From the NCBI RefSeq assembly GCF_013705725.1, contig NZ_CP055481.1, positions 2,976,001-3,040,000 of the forward strand: a DNA stretch of 64,000 bases. Reading direction: 5' to 3'. Positions 17,898 through 25,936 of this stretch are shown here, in pieces. The notes beneath the pieces are model-generated. The model worked only from the letters and a program-made list of their open reading frames with translations. It had not been told where the DNA came from and did not search any database. The position numbers were made by a program, and so were the translations under genes. Origin of the DNA: Klebsiella sp. RHBSTW-00484 (GTDB lineage Bacteria; Pseudomonadota; Gammaproteobacteria; Enterobacterales; Enterobacteriaceae). Each line of letters begins with the position of its first letter. Position 1 is the stretch's first letter.

Positions 17898-18311
17898 ATG
17901 GGGGGAATAAACCTCTACCAATATGCACCGAATCCGTTAAGCTGGATCGACCCGCTTGGTTTACAGCGACTTTGTGCATTCGGGAATAAAAGTGGTCCGA
18001 AAGGTATTCGTGAGAGTGACTTAGCCCCTAATGAGCACGGTTTACTTCCATCACAGACTGGGAAGGCCCGGCCTCAAGGTAAATCAGTAACGAGAACACC
18101 TCAAGAGTCTAAATTAAAAGGCCATTATCACTCATTACCTGAGGATGTTAAAATGCCGGATGGGTTGGATATTAAACATGATGGTCGTGATATGCCTGGG
18201 GGATATATGTCACCAGGTCATTCTACGATATACCCAACCAGAGATATGACTCCAGATGAGTTCAATGTTCTATTTAATTCATTGCCATGGGAGTATGGTG
18301 GTAGGATATGA
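17898..18311 (+). CDS. Displaced Rhs C-terminal toxin cassette A
   Basis: The first 30 residues, [22 protein letters not shown], are the end of the Rhs core next to the conserved hinge where variable toxin domains begin. After it come about 112 residues of a variable domain ending [32 protein letters not shown] cannot assign its activity. The upstream core is only a stub with stop codons (copy A), so this is a silent or recombination-ready cassette rather than a full rhs gene; the ATG at 17898 lies inside the core motif and may not be used. The stop overlaps the start of the next gene by four bases, as toxin and immunity genes often do. Confidence 0.75.
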   Translation: MGGINLYQYAPNPLSWIDPLGLQRLCAFGNKSGPKGIRESDLAPNEHGLLPSQTGKARPQGKSVTRTPQESKLKGHYHSLPEDVKMPDGLDIKHDGRDMPGGYMSPGHSTIYPTRDMTPDEFNVLFNSLPWEYGGRI

Positions 18312-18874
18312 ATGATTTCTTAGAAAAATTTATTGATATTGAGAATGATATTAATAAAGAAACGAGGTTTTTTATCCAATCTGTTCAACGGAAAGGTATC
18401 ACTTGGGCGGAATATGAATCCCAAGAAATGATTCTAAATGGATATTATTATAGAGTACGTAATCTTTTATCTGAGTATGATCCTGATTTGATTGTGCTAT
18501 TGTATTCCGATGATGCTGAAATTAGAAGGATATCTTTGAAGGTCATTAAAGATGGATTGGTGGATTTATCGTCTTCAAACATGGCTATTGAAAAGCTAAT
18601 ATATATTTCTATCGTTGGTAACGAAGAGGAAAAAAGATTAGCAAAAGATATTATAGTCTTTAGGGAATGGTTTGTTAGGTGTGAGCAATTGACTGAGAAG
18701 ATTGTTTCTAAATTATACCATCAAAACATTGACTATTATTTATATAAGGATATTGGTGAGTTTCTTCTTATTACAAAAAATATACCATTGCTGATAAGTC
18801 ATATTAAAATAGGTATGAATAGTAAAGATGAGGAAATTTTTGAATTAGCAAGTGAATATTCTAATATAGTGTAA
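18308..18874 (+). CDS. Probable immunity protein for cassette A
   Basis: A 188-residue, probably cytoplasmic, helical and AT-rich gene product ([20 protein letters not shown]...). It overlaps the toxin cassette by four bases (ATGA), the standard toxin-immunity arrangement. The middle region ([32 protein letters not shown]) has a repeat-like helical look. I do not recognise the family, and the immunity role rests on position alone. Confidence 0.7.
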   Translation: MNDFLEKFIDIENDINKETRFFIQSVQRKGITWAEYESQEMILNGYYYRVRNLLSEYDPDLIVLLYSDDAEIRRISLKVIKDGLVDLSSSNMAIEKLIYISIVGNEEEKRLAKDIIVFREWFVRCEQLTEKIVSKLYHQNIDYYLYKDIGEFLLITKNIPLLISHIKIGMNSKDEEIFELASEYSNIV

Positions 18875-18956
18875 ATTGTATGAATAATGTATAGTTATGG
18901 AAGGTCTTTACGTAATTAACTTTTATGGCTGCGATGTGTCTGGAGTATGATATTTT

Positions 18957-19124
18957 TGTGTTTAACCTACTGATTAGATAGTAAAATAGGTATTGTGCAG
19001 ATAGCTTAGTTTATCAGGGTGTGCGGTAGCATATGAATTATGACTCAGTAATTTCAGGAAAGTATGAACGAAACCGGTAGTATGATCCGCCGATAGAGTT
19101 GATTCGTTGCCCTGACCCGATAGG
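18957..19124 (+). repeat. Rhs core-stub repeat, copy B
   Basis: Second copy of the 17725-17894 stub. It has the same TAG codon (19078-19080) at the position of the second Tyr of the RYYDP motif; copy A has it at 17847-17849. Downstream the frame continues as YDPPIELIRCPDPIGLAGGINTYAYVHNP, so the core end is recognisable but not expressed from upstream. Confidence 0.75.
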
Positions 19125-19623
19125 GCTGGCGGGGGGGATAAATACGTATGCTTATGTACATAACCCGAACAGCTTTATAGATCCGCTGGGGCTGGCTGGG
19201 TGTAGCGTAGGAAAAGTAACTGGCGATATTAAAACTCTGAGGGAAAAAATCCGTTTAGCTAGAAATGGCGATGTTTCCGCTCAAGCAGAAATAGCGTACG
19301 CCAAGTACATGAGAAGCAAAGGCAATCATGTTCATTTTAACACCCCGCCTAATCGTTCAGTATCAATGGCTGACTTTACTATTAATGGAGTGCAAGTTGA
19401 TACTAAACTTCTTAGTGGTATAGGTGGCAATGCGGCTAAAAACGTAACAAAAGGTGTAAAACAGGTTGGTGATAATGGAATTGTTCAAGTCATCAGAAGT
19501 TCAGACTCGAAAAACACATTGGGCCAATTTGAAGAGTTCTTCGGTGGATTTAAGCCTAATAATCCATCAGTGACGGTTGATGTAATAGATCAATCTGTAT
19601 TGGCACCATTCTGGAAATTTTAG
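19099..19623 (+). CDS. Displaced Rhs C-terminal toxin cassette B, possible nuclease
   Basis: Rhs core end (PDPIGLAGGINTYAYVHNPNSFIDPLGLAG) is followed by a variable domain of about 140 residues. The order Glu in AEIAYAKYMRSKG, Asp in SMADFTING and Asp-Thr-Lys in QVDTKLLSG would suit a PD-(D/E)XK-type nuclease fold, but this is a reading of spacing only. The frame is cut from the upstream core by a TAG at 19078-19080; the first usable start here is a TTG, so expression on its own is doubtful. The immunity gene follows after three bases. Confidence 0.7.
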   Translation: MIRCPDPIGLAGGINTYAYVHNPNSFIDPLGLAGCSVGKVTGDIKTLREKIRLARNGDVSAQAEIAYAKYMRSKGNHVHFNTPPNRSVSMADFTINGVQVDTKLLSGIGGNAAKNVTKGVKQVGDNGIVQVIRSSDSKNTLGQFEEFFGGFKPNNPSVTVDVIDQSVLAPFWKF

Positions 19624-19626
19624 ATC

Positions 19627-20082
19627 ATGATAACTAAATCAAATATTCTAATAGATTATAAAAGTAAAAGTGAGCTGGAGGAAAATTTAAAGAAATTGAC
19701 CTCTTGCTTTGATATTGATTTCTCTATTTCAGAGTATGACTATTTCAATATTGACGAATATAAAGAGTATGTAAAAGACAAAGAAAACTACGTTCATGAT
19801 GACATAAGATTTATTGACACTTTAAGTGATGTTGATTTTTTATATGAAATAGAGTTGGGAACATCTCTTTCATCGATTGAAAGTAATTATCTCCCTGTAT
19901 TAACTGATTTTATTGCTCAGTCGTTGTCATTTAAATTACGTTGCAATACAATAAGTGGGTTTAATTCACTGAATGGCGAGGAAGGATGCCCTGTAACATA
20001 TTTTTCAAATGGGAGGGATGTTATAAGTTTTGCAGATTATGACTCATCAATATGGAAAAAAGTAACTTGGATTAAATCATAA
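19627..20082 (+). CDS. Probable immunity protein for cassette B
   Basis: A 151-residue acidic protein (for example SEYDYFNIDEYKEYVKDKENYVHDDIRFIDTL) encoded by very AT-rich DNA directly after the toxin frame. High Asp and Glu content fits an inhibitor that covers a basic nuclease surface. I do not recognise the family; the role is inferred from position and charge. A terminator hairpin follows. Confidence 0.7.
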   Translation: MITKSNILIDYKSKSELEENLKKLTSCFDIDFSISEYDYFNIDEYKEYVKDKENYVHDDIRFIDTLSDVDFLYEIELGTSLSSIESNYLPVLTDFIAQSLSFKLRCNTISGFNSLNGEEGCPVTYFSNGRDVISFADYDSSIWKKVTWIKS

Positions 20083-20427
20083 CATTTAAAGCCGGGAAGC
20101 TCCTTTCTGGATCTTCCCATTTTTTACCTATTGCCATGCCAACATATTACCCTGCCGACTTGAATCACCACCTTGCCGGGCATCACGCTGATCGTCAGTG
20201 GTTGCCCGGTCAGGCCGCACTGTGTCAATCAGCCCACGCCAGATGCAGTTCGCCGTTATCCCGTATCCAGTCCACCCGGATATGGGGAGACATCTATATC
20301 TCAATCAGGTTGTATCTACATTACCATTTGATTTACAATTGTTTTGTGCAGATAAAACTATCAAGGTAGAGCGGTACGTAAGTACTACGATGCAAAGCCT
20401 TGGGTTAATTACAGACGAAATTGATGT
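20083..20427. other. Degenerate stretch between cassettes B and C
   Basis: After a terminator hairpin this region has no intact gene. On the minus strand, about 20225-20281 reads IRVDWIRDNGELHLAWAD and then stop, which looks like the end of a once-coding sequence that I cannot identify. The rest up to 20427 shares only short words with the core-stub repeats (such as TTGTGCAGATA). Confidence 0.4.
20094..20124 (+). terminator. Intrinsic terminator after immunity gene B
   Basis: GGGAAG (20094-20099) pairs with CTTCCC (20113-20118), with inner TCC/GGA pairing, and is followed by ATTTTTTA. The position just after the immunity gene fits termination of the cassette transcript. Confidence 0.7.
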
Positions 20428-20799
20428 TACGATCCGCAGACAGGCTGTTACCTGACGCCGGACCCGATAGATACCGTCTTGGCTCTCATTTGGCAAGCAG
20501 CATATTTGCATCAAAGGGCTGGCGGGGGGATTAAACCTCTACCAATATGCGCCTAATCCGCTGTCATGGATCGATCCGCTTGGATTAAGTAAATTCGCTC
20601 CCAAAGATCCTGGGCTAGCTGAATTGATAGAGGCAATTGAATCAAAACTACCAGGCACTGTGAAACAAGTTGAAATCGGAATCGCCAGACCTAATGGACT
20701 TTGTATACTGACTTAGATATTGTAACTGATACCCATGTTATTCAGGTTAAAACTGGTGACGGCAAAGGAGGTGAGATTATCAGGATCTACCCCACTTGA
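20428..20799 (+). pseudogene. Rhs C-terminal cassette C, broken (PD-(D/E)XK-like nuclease remnant)
   Basis: The core end is readable (YDPQTGCYLTPDPI), but a 46-base insert (20470-20515) separates it from [24 protein letters not shown]. The variable part runs KFAPKDPGLAELIEAIESKL and stops at 20714-20716; a one-base shift restores YTDLDIVTDTHVIQVKTG, with the Asp ... Gln-x-Lys spacing of PD-(D/E)XK nucleases. It ends at 20797-20799 without the rest of the domain and with no immunity gene. This is a decayed third cassette. Confidence 0.7.
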
Positions 20800-20851
20800 T
20801 TTATCATGGTAGTATGCTGATTTATATCATAATGAAATTTAGGCCATTACG

Positions 20852-20886
20852 AAAAGCTGGGTAATAAATAATTTCCGGCTTTTTTG
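20852..20886 (+). terminator. Intrinsic terminator downstream of cassette C
   Basis: AAAAGCTGG (20852-20860) pairs with CCGGCTTTT (20875-20883, one G-T pair), followed by further T residues, about 50 bases past the end of the broken cassette. Confidence 0.65.
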
Positions 20887-20900
20887 TTATTTGATCTCCG

Positions 20901-21083
20901 CTACATCCCGTTGTCGCTCCTGTTGCGATTAATAACCGGAACATCCCCGGTGTTATTCAGCGTCTGGTAATTAATCGATAGTGTCAGGGCGTTGTCTTTA
21001 ATTGCACTATCGGCCCGTAGGTTTAATCATTCATCGGTGGAAGAGTCTATATCTCCGTCATCGTAATGAAAAATTAACGTCAT
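20901..21083 (-). pseudogene. Broken coding-like frame of unknown origin
   Basis: Read on the minus strand from an ATG at 21083, the frame gives MTLIFHYDDGDIDSSTDE, a TGA at 21027-21029, then LNLRADSAIKDNALTLSINY and QTLNNTGDVPVINRN to a TAG at 20901. The composition looks like real protein, but one in-frame stop and no ribosome site make this a probable gene remnant. Family not recognised. Confidence 0.3.
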
Positions 21084-21150
21084 ATTTTATTCATCTAAGC
21101 CCTTTATCGTGTTGTTTTTCAATTTCTTATAACGATAGAGCGACAATACA

Positions 21151-21750
21151 ATGCATCTGGTAAAAACTATCCTTGCCGCAGGTCTTCTGTTTACTGCTGC
21201 CGCTCAGGCGCAAAACGTTCTGGATTTTCCGCAGCCGAAAAACAATCCCGAAGAGTTTTATGCAGTAACTGAAATTCCGGCGGGCGGTATTATTAAATAT
21301 GAGACGGACGCCAAAACCGGTTTTCTGATTGCCGACCGTTTTCAGTCAATGCCGGTGGCCTATCCGGCTAACTATGGTTCGTTGACCCAGTCGCTGGCGG
21401 GAGACGGTGACCCGTTGGACGTGGTGTTTTATACCCGTGCGCCAATGGCTCCGGGAACGCTGATCAAGCTGCGCGCGATTGGCGTGCTGAAGATGATTGA
21501 TGGCGGCGAGAAGGACGACAAAATTATTGCCGTTCCGGCGAGTAAAATCGATCCGACCTACGATGACATCAAAAACGTGAGCGACCTGCCAAAAATTGAG
21601 CAGGAGCGCCTGGAGGCGTTCTTTCGGGTTTACAAACAGCTGCCGGATGGCCGCAAAAAAGTAGAGCTGAACGGGTTTAACGATGCCGCCGCCACGAAGC
21701 AGGAGATTAAAGCGGCATGGGACGCCTGGAAAGAGAAAAATCCACAATAG
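21151..21750 (+). CDS. Exported family I inorganic pyrophosphatase
   Basis: A 199-residue protein with the soluble family I pyrophosphatase pattern: KYETDAKTGFLIADRF, YPANYGSLTQSLAGDGDPLDVVFYT (metal-binding Asp residues at about 84-90) and KIIAVPASKIDPTYDDIKNV. Unlike housekeeping Ppa it begins with a Sec signal (VKTILAAGLLFTAAAQAQN, probable cleavage after AQA), so the enzyme should work in the periplasm. It is a single gene ended by a strong terminator. The source of periplasmic pyrophosphate is unclear. Confidence 0.92.
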   Translation: MHLVKTILAAGLLFTAAAQAQNVLDFPQPKNNPEEFYAVTEIPAGGIIKYETDAKTGFLIADRFQSMPVAYPANYGSLTQSLAGDGDPLDVVFYTRAPMAPGTLIKLRAIGVLKMIDGGEKDDKIIAVPASKIDPTYDDIKNVSDLPKIEQERLEAFFRVYKQLPDGRKKVELNGFNDAAATKQEIKAAWDAWKEKNPQ

Positions 21751-21758
21751 ATGAATAA

Positions 21759-21788
21759 ACAGGCACCATCCGGTGCCTGTCGATTTTT
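21759..21788 (+). terminator. Intrinsic terminator after the pyrophosphatase gene
   Basis: ACAGGCACC (21759-21767) and GGTGCCTGT (21772-21780) form a perfect 9-bp stem with an ATCC loop, followed by CGATTTTT. Confidence 0.85.
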
Positions 21789-21950
21789 CTGCGTAGTACC
21801 AATATTCGTGTAGATAAATACGCCAGTATTCAGGCAATCAGCCCTGCCATGATGCTGGAGCATCTGCCGTACGTCCAGCATCACCCATTGACAGCATATG
21901 TAAGAAGATGGTTGTATCATGCAACCATTTATTAAATCAGCTGAACTGAA

Positions 21951-22904
21951 ATGACGATATCCTCGCTTGTTGATGAAATTCGAACCGCCTCCCGCCTGAT
22001 GGTGCGCGAGCTGGGCTTTATGAATACCACGCTTGCCGCCACGGATTATTCACCTTCTGCGGTCCACACTTTACTTGAAATCTCGGTTCGCGGCGCCATG
22101 ACGGCTGCTCAGTTGGTTCAGATTCTGGGTCTTGAAAAATCGAGCGTCAGCCGAATGCTTTCCCGACTGCTTGCAGCCGGAGAGCTACAGGAAAAACCCG
22201 CTACTCACGATGGGCGTTTTAAGCAGCTTGAGTTAACAGCAAAAGGCGTGGCCACCGTCAGCAAAATTCACGCCTACGGAGCAATGCGGGTCGTTAATGC
22301 GCTGGCGTATTTGACCGACGACCAAAAACAAAACGTTGCACAGGGCCTCACAACCTGGGCTTACGCGCTAGAAAAATGCCGTGATGCTGAGGCCGTCGCC
22401 CCGGAAAAAGAGATCAGCATCCTCACGGGTTATCGACCGGGCATGATTGGCCGCATTGCGCAGATGCACGGTGAATATTATGCAAAGCATTATGAATTTG
22501 GTCACTTTTTCGAGGGGAAGGTCGCCAGCGGGCTGGCGGAGTTTTCTGGTCGTCTTGATACGCCGTGCAACCAGATTTGGCTGGCGGTGCAGGGCGAGAG
22601 GATTGTCGGGTCGGTGGCGATTGACGGTCAGGATCTCGGTAATAATGAGGCGCATCTGCGTTGGTTTATTCTTGACGATAGCTGTCGGGGGAGCGGAATC
22701 GGCAGACGTCTTTTGAGCGAAGCTATGGCCTTTTGTGACGGTCAGGATTTTTCGACAGTGCAGTTGTGGACGTTCAGCGGACTGAATGCCGCGCGCAGGC
22801 TTTATGAATCCTTTGGATTCACACTTCATAAAGAGTGGCAGGGGGATCAGTGGGGCAGAATGATGACTGAACAGCAGTTTACTCGGGTAAAGCAGTCGAC
22901 ATAA
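21951..22904 (+). CDS. MarR-type regulator fused to a GNAT acetyltransferase
   Basis: The 317-residue protein has a MarR winged helix at the N-terminus (residues about 1-145: SVRGAMTAAQLVQILGLEKSSVSRMLSRLLAAGELQEKPATHDGRFKQLELT) and a GNAT domain at the C-terminus (about 150-310), with LDDSCRGSGIGRRLLSEAMAFC as the acetyl-CoA loop (R/Q-x-x-G-x-G/A pattern). Fusions of this kind occur in several bacterial phyla; the substrate is unknown. It is monocistronic and convergent with the ABC-F gene. Confidence 0.9.
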   Translation: MTISSLVDEIRTASRLMVRELGFMNTTLAATDYSPSAVHTLLEISVRGAMTAAQLVQILGLEKSSVSRMLSRLLAAGELQEKPATHDGRFKQLELTAKGVATVSKIHAYGAMRVVNALAYLTDDQKQNVAQGLTTWAYALEKCRDAEAVAPEKEISILTGYRPGMIGRIAQMHGEYYAKHYEFGHFFEGKVASGLAEFSGRLDTPCNQIWLAVQGERIVGSVAIDGQDLGNNEAHLRWFILDDSCRGSGIGRRLLSEAMAFCDGQDFSTVQLWTFSGLNAARRLYESFGFTLHKEWQGDQWGRMMTEQQFTRVKQST

Positions 22905-22918
22905 TCACAATAAATAAT

Positions 22919-22947
22919 CCCCCGGCGCAGTTATTTCACGCCGGGGG
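22919..22947. terminator. Bidirectional hairpin between the MarR-GNAT and ABC-F genes
   Basis: CCCCCGGCG (22919-22927) and CGCCGGGGG (22939-22947) form a 9-bp GC stem with an 11-base loop between two convergent genes. On the minus strand it is followed by ATTATTTATT; on the plus strand only by AAAAC. Confidence 0.65.
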
Positions 22948-22954
22948 AAAACTA

Positions 22955-24594
22955 TTAACTTAACACTGTGTTGATGGTGGCAATCTCCTCACGCCATTGC
23001 GCTTGCAACTGCGGTTTTTGATGTTTTGGCCTACGGGTCAGATCGTCAGCCAACAGTTGCTCCAGCATGACTAGCCGTTCCAGCAGCGTATCGTTATCCT
23101 CTTCAGGTTCGATGGTGAGTGCTGTCGCGGTCTGCGCCATCGGGCGACGAACGGCGGCGCGCAGATTTTCATAGACTTCATCGGCGCTGTTCCATTCGCT
23201 AAGCCCGTGTTCATCAATAAGCCAGAAGCGGTTGCAACTGTTGTCGATTAATTGCCGGTCATGACTGACTAACAGCAGACCGCCGGGATAATCGCGCAGC
23301 GTTTCTGCCAGCGCCGCTTTGCCATCAATATCTAAATGGTTCGTTGGTTCATCCAGCAACAACAGGCTATAGCAGGCCAGCGACAGGCCAACAAACAGCA
23401 GTCGAGAACGTTCGCCACCGCTTAGGGTACTTACTCTTTGCCCGTGACGCACCCAGTTGAATCCGGCGGAAATCAGCGCTCGCTTGCGCACTTCCGGTGC
23501 CGGTTCAAAAGCCTCCAGTGCCTCAAGAAGAGTGAAGTCATCGGCAAGCTGATGCAGGGTCTGGTCGTAATAACCCGGCTTCAGTCGCGGATGCAGACGT
23601 AAACCGTGCTCCGTTGTGTTCTGTTGCATATGCCGCCACAGCAGACGCAGTAGTGAGGATTTACCGCAGCCGTTGCGCCCCATAATCGCCACCCGGTCGC
23701 CGCTTTTCAGGCGAGCCAGGCCCGCAGCGCGTCGCCGTACAGCGCCAGCCGCCATGGCGTTCCGGCGGTCAGATCGGTTTGGTTCTCCTTCAGGCGCTGT
23801 ACCTGTTTCTCCATCTGCTTGGCTTTGCGCGAGAGATCTTCGTTATCGTACGTCCGGCCCCAGATAGCTAATCGTTTGGCACTGGCGGCGACGCGGTCGA
23901 TCTCTTTTTGCTCCGCTTTATGACGCAGCGCGTCGCTGGCGTCCTGCTCTTCCAGCGCCTGACGGGCGGCGCTACAGGGCAGGGAGAAGGCGTGCAAGGT
24001 GTTGTCACGCAAGATCCAACTCGCATTAGTTACAGCATCCAATAACGGGTTGTCATGCGACACCAGAACGAAACTCCCCTGCCAGGTTTGCAAGAAGCTT
24101 TCCAGCCACAGGAGGGTTGGCAGATCGAGATGGTTTCCCGGTTCATCCAGTAGCAGCAGATCCGGTTGCTGAATCAGCGCCCTGGCGAGCAGTAGTCGGG
24201 TATGCTGACCACCGCTCAGGGTTGACGCCTGCTGTTGAGTTTCCGCTGGCGTAAAGCCCATCTCCGCCAGCAGTCGTTCCGCTTGCCAGCGCTGACTTTC
24301 GCGATCGACAGCAGTGAGTTTTGCCAGCACAACGTCTAGCAGGGGCTGTGCTAATAGCGTACCCGGGAGATGTTGTTCTACGCGCGCCATCAGGCAATGA
24401 TTAGCCAGCGCCACGTTACCTGAAGTGGGGGACAGCGTGCCGTCGAGCACCTGTAGCAGGGTACTTTTTCCGCAGCCGTTATAGCCAATCAGGCCAATGC
24501 GGTCGCCTTTTTTCAGGGTAAAGGAGAGGTTGGTGAACAGCGGGCCAAACGCCGTATCAACATGAAGAGATTGTGCAGTTAGTAATGTGCTCAT
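22955..24594 (-). pseudogene. ABC-F ATPase gene with internal deletion and frameshift
   Basis: The 5' part (24594 to 23707) encodes a full first ABC domain: GLIGYNGCGKSTLL, TLSGGQHTRLLLARAL, LLLLDEPGNHLD and the ABC-F linker helices (KAKQMEKQVQRLKENQTDLTA). It stops shortly after YGDALRAW. The 3' part, in another frame, opens directly at LARLKSGDRVAIMGRNGCGKSS and continues through LSGGERSRLLFV and LLLLDEPTNHLD to 22955. The first strands of the second ABC domain, roughly 30-40 residues, are missing at the junction (23707-23730). ABC-F proteins act on the ribosome and many give antibiotic resistance. The ATG at 24594 was preferred to a TTG at 24609. Confidence 0.8.
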
Positions 24595-24617
24595 TGTGAA
24601 CTTACTCAAGAGTTACA

Positions 24618-24651
24618 GGCATAGAAATGCCTCGTCAAACATCGCTGACGA
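24618..24651 (-). promoter_or_regulatory. Two adjacent hairpins in the ABC-F leader
   Basis: GGCAT-AGAA-ATGCC (24618-24631) and TCGTCA ... TGACGA (24632-24637 with 24646-24651) are perfect stems placed side by side between the leader-peptide stop and the ABC-F start. Neither is followed by a T-run, so they could control ribosome access rather than end transcription. Confidence 0.5.
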
Positions 24652-24709
24652 TAACCCGGTAAGCCCGAGGGAAGGGATTTAGTCTTTGGTTTCTTCGCTC
24701 AAGCTGAAG

Positions 24710-24790
24710 TTATCGCAGCACGATACCGATAACGCTTGAGCTGGTGCGATCGCCAAATGCACGTGAAAAAAACATTTCACAGTACGACAT
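24710..24790 (-). CDS. 26-residue leader peptide upstream of the ABC-F gene
   Basis: The minus strand has AAAGGAGG five bases before an ATG at 24790, the strongest ribosome site in this area. It opens a 26-codon frame, MSYCEMFFSRAFGDRT followed by SSSVIGIVLR, ending in TAA at 24710-24712. It ends about 115 bases before the ABC-F start, and two small hairpins lie in between. Resistance ABC-F genes in several bacteria are controlled by ribosome stalling on such leader peptides; the same role is inferred here. Not in any list I can check. Confidence 0.6.
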   Translation of the reverse strand: MSYCEMFFSRAFGDRTSSSVIGIVLR

Positions 24791-24909
24791 GGGATCCTCC
24801 TTTTCTATTCAGTTAGTTGATGGGTGCAGGCAGTGTAGGGGGAGAAAGGGTTTTTGGCTAGGGGTGAATAAAGATAATAGCCGTCTTATCGTTATATGTA
24901 GACGTATAC

Positions 24910-25860
24910 TCACCTTTCCCTACATTTAAGCTGGCTTAGCAGTTTCTCTATAGGGAATTTGGTGATTGCAAATCCGACAAGCAATAATGCGGTAAATATG
25001 ACAAGCTCGATTGAAATGAGGGTTCCTTCATACCACGCGCCAATAGCGATGGCAAAAACAGGAAAGATAATGAAGATGAATGACAGTATTATGGGATTCA
25101 GCTTTTTGAGCAGAAAAAAGTACACAATGAACCCGCCTGGTGAAGCAGCCAGACCAAGATACAATAACGCCGCCCAAGATCTTTCGCTCACGGTAAAAAT
25201 GTCAGGTTGCTCACTTAAGAATCCGGCAATAAGGAGCCCTATGCCAGCGATTCCAATAGGCAATGTATTAAAGGTGATAACACCAATTCTGGCATTTCGT
25301 CGTTTAGTGACGATATAGACTAAAGCATGCATTATAGCGGCAGCTAATATCGCTACTACGCCAGTCCACTCCGTATAACTTAAATGCAACCCCTGCGAGC
25401 GAATAATCATAAATAAGCTAAAAAAACCAATTATTATGCCAATGAATTGTGATGGCAATACTCGCTCATTTAAAAAAAGACAGGAGAACAATAAAATAAA
25501 TACGGGCATTGTGCTGAATAACAGCGAGCTTAGTCCGGATGAAACATATTGCTCGCCATAGTTCAAAAGATAATATGGCACACAAAAATAGCTAACGGTA
25601 ACAAATATAAAGAAAGTGCGATGCTGACGTGGGAAAAATAATGGTTCCCGACGCATTATGGCAAAAAATAAAAAGAGGGGGAATGCAATAACAAACCTGA
25701 TCCCCGCAGCGGTCAGGGGTGGCACGCTTTCAACGGCGATCTTAATCCCGAGCCATGTTGTTCCCCAACTAAAACACACCATGACGAAGAGAATAATAGT
25801 CAACAATTGTTGCCAGCGATTTCTGCTTGCTATTATGTCCATAGAAATTATCAACCTCAT
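24910..25860 (-). CDS. DMT-family (EamA) exporter
   Basis: A protein of up to 316 residues with ten membrane spans and two EamA repeats: FVMVCFSWGTTWLGIKIAVESVPPLTAAGIRF in the first and LLYLGLAASPGGFIVYFFLLKKLNP in the second. Such carriers export amino acids or metabolites. The first ATG (25860) has no ribosome site; MDIIASRN at 25842 is an equally likely start. It is divergent from a MocR-type regulator, a common pairing that suggests control by that regulator. Confidence 0.87.
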   Translation of the reverse strand: MRLIISMDIIASRNRWQQLLTIILFVMVCFSWGTTWLGIKIAVESVPPLTAAGIRFVIAFPLFLFFAIMRREPLFFPRQHRTFFIFVTVSYFCVPYYLLNYGEQYVSSGLSSLLFSTMPVFILLFSCLFLNERVLPSQFIGIIIGFFSLFMIIRSQGLHLSYTEWTGVVAILAAAIMHALVYIVTKRRNARIGVITFNTLPIGIAGIGLLIAGFLSEQPDIFTVSERSWAALLYLGLAASPGGFIVYFFLLKKLNPIILSFIFIIFPVFAIAIGAWYEGTLISIELVIFTALLLVGFAITKFPIEKLLSQLKCRER

Positions 25861-25936
25861 TATGGGTTTGTATTAATCGAAGAATAACCGTTATAGTGAT
25901 GCCATGCGACTGGATAAAAGGATGCGATGAAAAATT

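Larger units (their letters stand above)
20800..21150. other. Intergenic region after the Rhs array
   Basis: Contains a terminator-like hairpin (20852-20886) and, on the minus strand, a broken coding-like frame (20901-21083). The last 70 bases should hold the promoter of the pyrophosphatase gene. Nothing else is recognisable. Confidence 0.4.

Noticed and set aside
20136..20369. 77-codon plus-strand frame between cassettes B and C
   Set aside because: No ribosome site, odd composition, lies in degenerate DNA.
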